Below are positions 55,075-61,990 of a stretch of DNA of 61,990 nucleotides, one piece after another (within the stretch, counting starts at the first letter, position 1; every line of letters begins with the position of its first letter). The notes below the pieces were generated by a model. The model was not told the DNA's origin. It did not search any database and was given only the letters and a program-made list of their open reading frames with translations. Origin of the DNA: Rhizobium sp. (GTDB lineage Bacteria > Pseudomonadota > Alphaproteobacteria > Rhizobiales > Rhizobiaceae); contig JAHHDR010000016.1 of the NCBI GenBank assembly GCA_019739215.1, positions 1 to 61,990 on the forward strand. The letters run 5' to 3'. The position numbers and the translations under genes are program-made.

Positions 55075-56928
55075 ATGCACACCCCCCTGATCCGCTCCCC
55101 CAATCGTCAGGCGCCGGAGACCCGCGGCGAACACGTTGCCGAGGCGCTCGGCACCCTTCCGCAATGGAATCTCGGCGATCTCTATCCCTCGCGAGACGGC
55201 TCGGCGTTTATCGGCGACCTCGTAAAGGCACGGGTCGACGCGGCCGCGTTTCAGGAGAGGTGGAAGGGCAACCTCGCCGCCGCCTGCGGCAAGACCGGCA
55301 ATGAAGGCCTTGGCGAGGCGCTCCGCCAGTTCGAGGCGCTTGAAGACCTGATCGGCCGCATCGGCTCCTATGCCGGCCTCGGCTACTATTCCGACATGAC
55401 GGACCCGGCCAACGGCAAGTTCTTCGCCGACACGAGTGCCGCGATCACGGGCATGGCGGGCGACCTTCTGTTCTTCGGGCTCGAACTGAACCGCATTGAC
55501 GATGCCGTGATGGATGAGGCCATGGCGCGGGACGCGGGCGCTGCCCATTTCCGTCCCTGGCTCGAGGACCTGCGCAAGGAAAAGCCCTACCAGCTCGACG
55601 ACAAGCTGGAGCAGCTCTTCCTGGAAAAATCCCAGACAGGCGCCGCCGCATGGAACCGCCTGTTCAACGAAACCCAGGCCGAACTGAAATTCGAGCTCGA
55701 CGGCGAAACGCTGCCGCTGGAGTCTGTCCTGAACAAGCTGCAGGAACCCGACCCTGAATTGCGCGCCCGCGCGGCAGAGGCAATCGGCCGTGTCTTCAAG
55801 CAGAACATCCGGGTGTTCACCCTGATCACCAACACGCTCGCAAAGGACAAGGACATCTCCGACCGCTGGCGCGGTTTCAAGGACATCGCCGACTCGAGGC
55901 ACCTGTCGAACCGCGTCGAAGGCGAGGTCGTCGATGCGCTGGCCGCTGCCGTCAAGGCTGCCTATCCGCGCCTGTCGCACCGCTATTACACGATGAAGGC
56001 CCGGTGGCTGGGCATGGACCAGCTCAACTACTGGGACCGCAACGCGCCGCTGCCCGAGACACCTACGCAGGTTGTGACTTGGGACGAGGCCCGCGACACG
56101 GTGCTTTCCGCCTATGGCGACTTCGCACCCGAAATGGCCGCCATCGCCCGCGACTTCTTCGACAAGGGCTGGATTGACGCGCCGGTAAAACCCGGCAAGG
56201 CCCCCGGCGCCTTCGCCCATCCGACGGTGCCGTCCGCCCACCCCTACGTTCTGGTCAACTATCTCGGCAAGCCGCGCGATGTCATGACTTTGGCCCACGA
56301 GCTCGGCCATGGCGTCCATCAGGTTCTGGCCGGCGGCCAGGGCGCTCTGATGTGCTCGACGCCGCTGACGCTGGCAGAGACGGCCTCGGTCTTCGGCGAG
56401 ATGCTGACCTTCCGCGCCCTGCTCGCCAGGACCAGGGACAAGGCCGAGCGCAAGGCGATGCTCGCCCAGAAGGTCGAGGACATGATCAACACGGTCGTCC
56501 GCCAGATCGCCTTCTACGAATTCGAACGCCGACTGCACACCGCCCGCAGGGATGGCGAACTGACATCGGAGCAGATCGGAGAGATCTGGCTTTCGGTCCA
56601 GGCCGAGAGCCTCGGCCCGGCGATCCGGATTTCCGAGGGTTACGAGACCTGGTGGTCCTACATCCCCCACTTCATCCATTCGCCCTTCTATGTCTACGCC
56701 TATGCCTTCGGCGACTGCCTGGTCAACTCGCTCTATGCCGTCTACCAGAACGCGGAGGACGGCTTCCAGGAGCGTTATTTCGAACTGCTCAAGGCGGGCG
56801 GCACCAAGCATTATGCGGAACTGCTCAAGCCCTTCGGCCTCGATGCCACCGATCCGTCGTTCTGGGACAAGGGCCTGTCGATGATCGAAGGGCTGATCGA
56901 CGAGCTGGAAGCGCTTGATAGGGCCTGA
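55075..56928 (+). CDS. pepF: M3 family oligoendopeptidase PepF (second copy)
   Basis: Identical 617-aa protein to 36111-37964; HELGH at residues 408-412. Confidence 0.94.
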   Translation: MHTPLIRSPNRQAPETRGEHVAEALGTLPQWNLGDLYPSRDGSAFIGDLVKARVDAAAFQERWKGNLAAACGKTGNEGLGEALRQFEALEDLIGRIGSYAGLGYYSDMTDPANGKFFADTSAAITGMAGDLLFFGLELNRIDDAVMDEAMARDAGAAHFRPWLEDLRKEKPYQLDDKLEQLFLEKSQTGAAAWNRLFNETQAELKFELDGETLPLESVLNKLQEPDPELRARAAEAIGRVFKQNIRVFTLITNTLAKDKDISDRWRGFKDIADSRHLSNRVEGEVVDALAAAVKAAYPRLSHRYYTMKARWLGMDQLNYWDRNAPLPETPTQVVTWDEARDTVLSAYGDFAPEMAAIARDFFDKGWIDAPVKPGKAPGAFAHPTVPSAHPYVLVNYLGKPRDVMTLAHELGHGVHQVLAGGQGALMCSTPLTLAETASVFGEMLTFRALLARTRDKAERKAMLAQKVEDMINTVVRQIAFYEFERRLHTARRDGELTSEQIGEIWLSVQAESLGPAIRISEGYETWWSYIPHFIHSPFYVYAYAFGDCLVNSLYAVYQNAEDGFQERYFELLKAGGTKHYAELLKPFGLDATDPSFWDKGLSMIEGLIDELEALDRA

Positions 56929-56961
56929 CCGACTTCCCGGGCACACCGACCTGAGCATGTC

Positions 56962-58119
56962 ATGACACCGGACGAACCCTTTGTGCTGCTGCGCGACGAC
57001 GTCGCGGACGAGACGCGCGTTTTCGTGGCGCCCGAAGCGCTGATCGTCGCCCGCGATCCCGACGAATTCTTCGCCGGGCTCGTGGCGATGGAAACGGCCC
57101 GGAAACAGGGCAAATGGCTTGCCGGCTTCATGGCCTACGAGGCCGGCTACCTCTTCGAGACGAGGCTGGCGCACTACGCCGCGCTGGGCCGGGAAACACC
57201 TCTGATGGCCTTCGGCGTGTTCGATGCACCGGCCACCGGCCATCCGCTCGCCACGCCGCGCCAACGGCTCGAGAACGAACCCTTCCTCGCCAGTCCCCGC
57301 GCCGACTGGGACTTCGCCACCTACAGGGAACGCTTTGAAAAGCTGCACTGGCATCTGAGGCAGGGCGACTGTTACCAGGCCAATCTCACCATGCCGATCC
57401 GCGCCCGCTGGTCCGGCGATCCAGTCGCTGCCTTCTGGTCGCTGATCGAGCGCCAGCCGGTGCATTACGGCGCGCTGGTCAATCTCGGCGGCCCGATCCT
57501 GCTTTCGCGTTCGCCGGAACTGTTCTTCAATGTCGACGAAGACGGCTGGATCGAGACCCACCCGATGAAGGGCACCGCCGCGCGCGGCGCCTCGCCCGAA
57601 GAGGATCGCCGGATCATCGAGGCAATGAAGGCCGACGAGAAGACTCAGGCCGAGAACAGGATGATCGTCGATCTCCTCCGCAACGACATATCCCGCATCA
57701 CCGAGGTCGGCACGCTGCATGTGCCACGCCTCTTCGATGTCGAGACCTATCCGACCGTCCACCAGATGGTCAGCCATGTCCGCGCGAGGCTGCTCCCCGA
57801 CATGACCGTCGGCGATATCTTCTCCGCGCTCTTTCCCTGCGGCTCGATCACCGGCGCCCCGAAGATGCGGGCAATGGAAATCTTGCACGAACTCGAGGAC
57901 GGCCCGCGCGACGCCTATTGCGGCGCCATCGGCTTCATTGCACCGGATGGCCGCATGCGCTTCAACGTCGCCATCCGCACGATCTCGCTCCATGACACCG
58001 GTGAAGCCGTATTCAACGCCGGCGGCGGCATCGTCTTCGACTCCAATGCCGCGGACGAATATGCGGAGTGCCTGCTCAAGGCCCGCTTCGCCGTGGGCGA
58101 TTCGGAGATCGCGGCATGA
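56962..58119 (+). CDS. pabB: Aminodeoxychorismate synthase component I (second copy)
   Basis: Identical to 34920-36077, described there. Confidence 0.93.
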   Translation: MTPDEPFVLLRDDVADETRVFVAPEALIVARDPDEFFAGLVAMETARKQGKWLAGFMAYEAGYLFETRLAHYAALGRETPLMAFGVFDAPATGHPLATPRQRLENEPFLASPRADWDFATYRERFEKLHWHLRQGDCYQANLTMPIRARWSGDPVAAFWSLIERQPVHYGALVNLGGPILLSRSPELFFNVDEDGWIETHPMKGTAARGASPEEDRRIIEAMKADEKTQAENRMIVDLLRNDISRITEVGTLHVPRLFDVETYPTVHQMVSHVRARLLPDMTVGDIFSALFPCGSITGAPKMRAMEILHELEDGPRDAYCGAIGFIAPDGRMRFNVAIRTISLHDTGEAVFNAGGGIVFDSNAADEYAECLLKARFAVGDSEIAA

Positions 58120-58742
58120 CGGACTTCTCGCTGATCGAGACCATGCGTTTCGAGCCGGCAACCGGGATCGTCCGCCGAAATCTGCACGCAGCGCGGCTCC
58201 GGAATTCGGCCAGGGTGCTCGGCTTCGATGGCGCCGAACAGGCGCTGACAGCGCTGGACGAGACGACCGCCAACGCCACGACCGAGGCACGCCTGCGCCT
58301 CGAACTCTTCGCCGACGGCCGCCACGAGATTGTCGCCGCTCCCTTTGTGCCGACACCTGAGGGAACCGTCTGGCGCATCGGCGTGGCGCGCGCGGCCCGC
58401 TTGAATTCTACCGACCCCATCCTGCGCCACAAGACCTCGAAGCGGGCGATCTACGACGCCGCCCGCGCCGAGCATCCGCGCGAAACGGTCGACGAAGTCA
58501 TCCTCCTCAACGAGAAGGACGAGGTCTGCGAAGGCACGATCACCAGCATCTTCGTCGACGACGGCTCCGGCGCGCTGCTGACCCCGCCCCTCTCATCCGG
58601 CTGCCTCGCCGGCATCCTCCGCACCTCGCTGATCTGCGGCAAGAAGGCCCGCAACCGGCGCCTTACCCTTGACGACCTGGCGCGCCACCCTTTCTATGTC
58701 GGAAACTCCTTGCGGGGACTGGTTCCCGCGACACTGGCTTGA
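58116..58742 (+). CDS. pabC: Probable aminodeoxychorismate lyase (second copy)
   Basis: Identical to 34297-34923; ATGA overlap with pabB. Confidence 0.85.
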   Translation: MTDFSLIETMRFEPATGIVRRNLHAARLRNSARVLGFDGAEQALTALDETTANATTEARLRLELFADGRHEIVAAPFVPTPEGTVWRIGVARAARLNSTDPILRHKTSKRAIYDAARAEHPRETVDEVILLNEKDEVCEGTITSIFVDDGSGALLTPPLSSGCLAGILRTSLICGKKARNRRLTLDDLARHPFYVGNSLRGLVPATLA

Positions 58743-58750
58743 AGGTTCGC

Positions 58751-59035
58751 ATGCTCATCCTCTCCCTCACCTACATCGCCCCGATCGAAGCCGCCGACGA
58801 GCATATGCAGGCGCATATGGCCTGGGTCCGCGAGGGCTATGATAAGGGCCTCTTCCTCGCATCCGGCCGCAAGGTTCCGCGCAGCGGCGGCGTCATCCTG
58901 GCGCGCGGAGACCGGGCTGAACTCGAGGCGATCTGCGCGGCCGATCCGTTCACGATCCACGGCATCGCCACATACGACATCACCGAGGTGGCCCTAACCA
59001 CCGTCGCGCCCGGCTTCGAGATGCTCAAGGCATGA
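58751..59035 (+). CDS. YciI-family protein (second copy)
   Basis: Identical to 34004-34288; the ATG start is 8 nt after the pabC stop. Confidence 0.82.
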   Translation: MLILSLTYIAPIEAADEHMQAHMAWVREGYDKGLFLASGRKVPRSGGVILARGDRAELEAICAADPFTIHGIATYDITEVALTTVAPGFEMLKA

Positions 59036-59955
59036 CGAAAGCGGGACCAGCCGGGCCGAAATATACCCCCTACCTCGCAGGGAGCTCCTTCGCCATCGGC
59101 CTTTCGGCGATCGATCCACGGTACTGGCTCGAGCCCGATGCCGATCTCGACGCCTTCCTGGCAGAAAAGCAGCGGCTGCTGCAAACCCAACCTGACGCCG
59201 TGTTCCAGCAGGTCCAGGGCTCGCAAGCGGGCCAGCGTGAATGCCTCGCTCTCGTCGTCGCTCATCTGCTCGAAGACCACCCCGACCTCTGTCGGCGGAC
59301 AGGCAACCGGCTGGAGATCGCGGGGCGGACGATCGATCTCGATTCAGAGGCGCCGCCCCTCATCACGGCGGGGTCGCTGATCCAGGACGACCTCGTCATC
59401 CTCTCCCGGCGAGAGACCGGCTGGCATGTCGTGGCGGGCTACGTCGCCTTCCCTTCGGCCTGGTCACTCCGCGAGAAGATCGGGCATCCCATGGAGATCG
59501 TCCACGCCCATGTCCCGGGATTTGCGGGCGGCACCCGCAATGCGGCGATGATCAACCGCATCTTCGACAACCTCCAGCCCGATCTTCCGGCCATGCGGAT
59601 GAACTGGTCGATCTACCCCGAGGGCGAACTGTTCTGGCCACCCGAGCGCAACGACGAAGCCAACCGCCGGCCATTCTCGGCTGCCACGAACTTCGTCCGC
59701 GTCGAACGGCAGGTGCTGCGCCGGCTGCCGGAGACCGGCGACATCGTGTTCTCGATCAGCATCTATTCCGATCCGATCGGCAGCCTCGCTGCGCTGCCGA
59801 ATGCGCCCGACGTCGCGGCCGCGCTGATCCAGCGGCTCGAAAATCTTACGTCCGACCAGCTCGCCTACAAGGGGATGGCCGGCAAGAAGGCCGCTCTTGT
59901 CGGTTATCTCAGCGGCCTGATGGCGCGGCCGACCGGCGGTCTTCCGGCTCGGTAA
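59032..59955 (+). CDS. DUF3445 haem demethylase-like protein (second copy)
   Basis: Identical to 33084-34007; overlaps yciI by four bases. Confidence 0.82.
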   Translation: MTKAGPAGPKYTPYLAGSSFAIGLSAIDPRYWLEPDADLDAFLAEKQRLLQTQPDAVFQQVQGSQAGQRECLALVVAHLLEDHPDLCRRTGNRLEIAGRTIDLDSEAPPLITAGSLIQDDLVILSRRETGWHVVAGYVAFPSAWSLREKIGHPMEIVHAHVPGFAGGTRNAAMINRIFDNLQPDLPAMRMNWSIYPEGELFWPPERNDEANRRPFSAATNFVRVERQVLRRLPETGDIVFSISIYSDPIGSLAALPNAPDVAAALIQRLENLTSDQLAYKGMAGKKAALVGYLSGLMARPTGGLPAR

Positions 59956-60036
59956 GCGCTTGCGACCCCTTTTTTGTGACATCGATTTGTGGTTTGTAGC
60001 GAGCCATCCGTGTCAAAAGAAGGAGTACAGCGGGAA

Positions 60037-61482
60037 ATGGCAGATCATAAGTATCCGGTTTATGGCGAAATCACAGGTCCGATCGTCATGATCGGCTTCG
60101 GCTCGATCGGACGTGGCACCTTGCCCCTCATCGAGCGTCACTTCAAATTCGACAAGAGCCGGATGGTCGTCATCGACCCGCGTGAAGACGATGCTGGCCT
60201 CCTTCAGGAGCGCGGCATCAAACATATCAAAGAGCACGTGACGCAGGACAATTACAAGAAGCTGCTCAAGCCGCTTCTGACCGAAGGCGAAGGCCAGGGC
60301 TTCTGCGTCAACCTCTCCGTAGACACGGGTTCGCTCGATCTGATGAAGCTCTGCCGCAAGCTCGACGTGCTCTATATCGACACTGTCGTCGAACCATGGC
60401 TCGGCTTCTATTTCGACGCCGACAAGGACAATGCCGCGCGCACCAACTACGCGCTGCGCGAAACCGTGGTGAAGGAAAAGCAGAAGAACCCGGGCGGCAC
60501 CACCGCCGTCTCCTGCTGCGGGGCCAATCCCGGCATGGTCTCCTGGTTCGTCAAGCAGGCGCTGGTCAACCTCGCCAGGGACACCGGCACCAAGTTCGAC
60601 GAACCTGATGTCGATGACCGCGAAGCCTGGGCCAAGCTCATGAAAAAGCTCGGAGTCAAGGGCGTGCACATTGCCGAACGCGACACCCAGCGCACCAAGA
60701 ATCCCAAGCCGTTCAACACCTTCTGGAACACATGGTCGGTCGAGGGCTTCATCTCCGAGGGCCTGCAGCCCGCCGAGCTCGGCTGGGGCACCCACGAAAA
60801 GTGGATGCCGAAGAACGCCAGGAAGCAGAAGAAAGGCTCCAGGGCCGCAATTTACCTCGAGCAGCCCGGCGCCAACACCCGCGTGCGCAGCTGGTGCCCG
60901 ACGCCCGGGCCCCAATACGGCTTCCTCGTCACCCACAACGAGTCGATCTCGATCGCCGACTTCTTCACCGTCCGCGACAAGGATGGCGAGGTCACCTATC
61001 GCCCGACATGCCACTATGCCTACCATCCGGCTAATGATGCGGTAATCTCGCTGCACGAGATGTTCGGCAGTGGCGGCAATGCACAGCCTGCCCTGCACGT
61101 TCTCGACGAGAACGAACTGGTCGACGGCGTCGACGAACTCGGCGTGCTGCTCTACGGCCACGAGAAGAACGCCTACTGGTTCGGCTCGCGCCTCTCGCTC
61201 GACGAGGCCCGCAAGCTCGCGCCCTACCAGAACGCGACCGGCATGCAGGTGACTTCGGCCGTGCTCGCAGGCATGGTCTGGGCGCTCGAAAACCCCAGGG
61301 CCGGCATCGTCGAGTCCGATGAGATGGACTACAGGCGTTGCCTGGAAGTGCAGATGCCGTATCTCGGCCCTGTCGAAGGTCATTACACCGACTGGACACC
61401 GCTGGACGACCGGGAAAAGCTGTTCAAGGAAGACCTCGACAGGTCCGATCCGTGGCAGTTCCGCAATATTCTCGTTCGCTGA
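60037..61482 (+). CDS. hss: Homospermidine synthase (second copy)
   Basis: Identical to 31557-33002, described there. Confidence 0.95.
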   Translation: MADHKYPVYGEITGPIVMIGFGSIGRGTLPLIERHFKFDKSRMVVIDPREDDAGLLQERGIKHIKEHVTQDNYKKLLKPLLTEGEGQGFCVNLSVDTGSLDLMKLCRKLDVLYIDTVVEPWLGFYFDADKDNAARTNYALRETVVKEKQKNPGGTTAVSCCGANPGMVSWFVKQALVNLARDTGTKFDEPDVDDREAWAKLMKKLGVKGVHIAERDTQRTKNPKPFNTFWNTWSVEGFISEGLQPAELGWGTHEKWMPKNARKQKKGSRAAIYLEQPGANTRVRSWCPTPGPQYGFLVTHNESISIADFFTVRDKDGEVTYRPTCHYAYHPANDAVISLHEMFGSGGNAQPALHVLDENELVDGVDELGVLLYGHEKNAYWFGSRLSLDEARKLAPYQNATGMQVTSAVLAGMVWALENPRAGIVESDEMDYRRCLEVQMPYLGPVEGHYTDWTPLDDREKLFKEDLDRSDPWQFRNILVR

Positions 61483-61506
61483 CCAGCCCCCGCCAACGCA
61501 CCAGAG

Positions 61507-61535
61507 ACCCCGCGGGCCTGCCCGCGGGGTTTTGC
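61507..61535 (+). terminator. Terminator of homospermidine synthase gene (second copy)
   Basis: Mirror of 31504-31532; GC-rich stem followed by TTTTG. Confidence 0.88.
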
Positions 61536-61671
61536 GGGTAGCGACCCCATCGAGAGGCTGGGAGAACCCCTCCCAAAGCCTTGCTTTCGCTTTCGAATGG
61601 CTGCAAACTCGCGTCTCGACGGGGCAGATGCGCAGAAAAACGAGGCAGGCGCCGACCCAAGGGAGATATGC

Positions 61672-61990
61672 ATGAAACACTTCGCCATTCCGGCTCTCAT
61701 CGCCACGGCTGCGCTGGCCTCCTGCAGTTCCACCGAGCGCGAAAGGCCGCTGCCGGTGGCACCGGCGCCGGTGACGATCGAGGGCACGTGGACAGACCCC
61801 AACGGTCTGATTTCAACCTTCCAGGCCGGAAGCTTCTCGACGCGCACAACCGACACCAATCAGATGCTGGCCACAGGCAACTACATCAACTCCTCCGGAA
61901 ACCTCTACGAAATCAGCCTGACGTCGCTTGTCCAGAACAAGCAGTCCAAGGTCAATTGCGCCCTGGTCAACCCGAGTCAGCTCAATTGCA
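61672..61990 (+). CDS. omp10: Omp10-type lipoprotein, 5' part (second copy, cut by window end)
   Basis: The first 106 codons, including the lipobox, identical to 30969-31367 as far as the window reaches. It is partial only because the window ends. Confidence 0.85.
   Translation, partial: MKHFAIPALIATAALASCSSTERERPLPVAPAPVTIEGTWTDPNGLISTFQAGSFSTRTTDTNQMLATGNYINSSGNLYEISLTSLVQNKQSKVNCALVNPSQLNC

Larger units (their letters stand above)
46538..61990. repeat. Right arm of giant inverted repeat II
   Basis: Reverse complement of 31049-46502. The arm runs to the window end, inside the second omp10 copy, with no loss of identity seen, so it probably continues beyond the window. Confidence 0.97.

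Overview
The window is a GC-rich alphaproteobacterial chromosomal segment, most likely from Hyphomicrobiales (Rhizobiales). Pointers to that order are an Omp10-type lipoprotein, rhizobial-type homospermidine synthase, GapR (DUF2312), DUF1244, DUF459, a DUF3445 haem demethylase homologue, and a sitABCD operon preceded by two Mur-like operators. All genes are ordinary housekeeping or envelope genes. I see no phage, transposase, CRISPR array, rRNA or tRNA.

The striking property is the architecture. The window is built from two giant, nearly perfect palindromes. Palindrome I covers 1-22019, with arms 1-10976 and 11045-22019 around a 68-nt spacer. Palindrome II covers 31049-61990, with arms 31049-46502 and 46538-61990 around a 35-nt spacer. 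Only 22020-31048 is single copy here. The real linear gene order is therefore about 35.5 kb (about 11011-46520), and the flanks repeat it in reverse complement. Each fold point lies inside a conserved gene and truncates it: threonine aldolase at the first and a DUF1244 protein at the second. The arms match except for single-base insertions and a possible mismatch at base 1. This looks like a foldback or template-switch product (whole-genome amplification or long-read chimera) or an inverted-dimer ('dog-bone') amplicon. I consider an artefact more likely.

Non-redundant layout (11011-46520): truncated ltaE, divergent from gltB, then gltD (glutamate synthase); a DUF459 SGNH-fold secreted protein and an MltB-type lytic transglycosylase on the minus strand; galU; a BBP2-type outer-membrane barrel protein; kdsD (Kdo pathway); a secreted protein with an Ig-like regulatory fold; an NfeD/SPFH pair; a DinB-family protein; hemH; a periplasmic 5'-nucleotidase with a C-terminal LysM domain; omp10; homospermidine synthase; a tightly packed minus-strand run pepF-pabB-pabC-yciI-DUF3445; an orphan sigma-54 response regulator; a DUF882/M15-type murein peptidase; sitABCD manganese/iron import; gapR; truncated DUF1244.

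Functional themes are nitrogen assimilation (gltBD), envelope construction (galU, kdsD, MltB, DUF882, barrel protein, omp10), p-aminobenzoate/folate synthesis, polyamine and haem synthesis, and metal uptake.

Several genes carry a one-base insertion that breaks the frame: galU (left copy), hemH, the 5'-nucleotidase, and sitA (one insertion in both copies plus another in the left copy). These look like sequence errors rather than decay. Where the opposite arm is intact (galU, and the second sitA insertion) it gives the correct reading.
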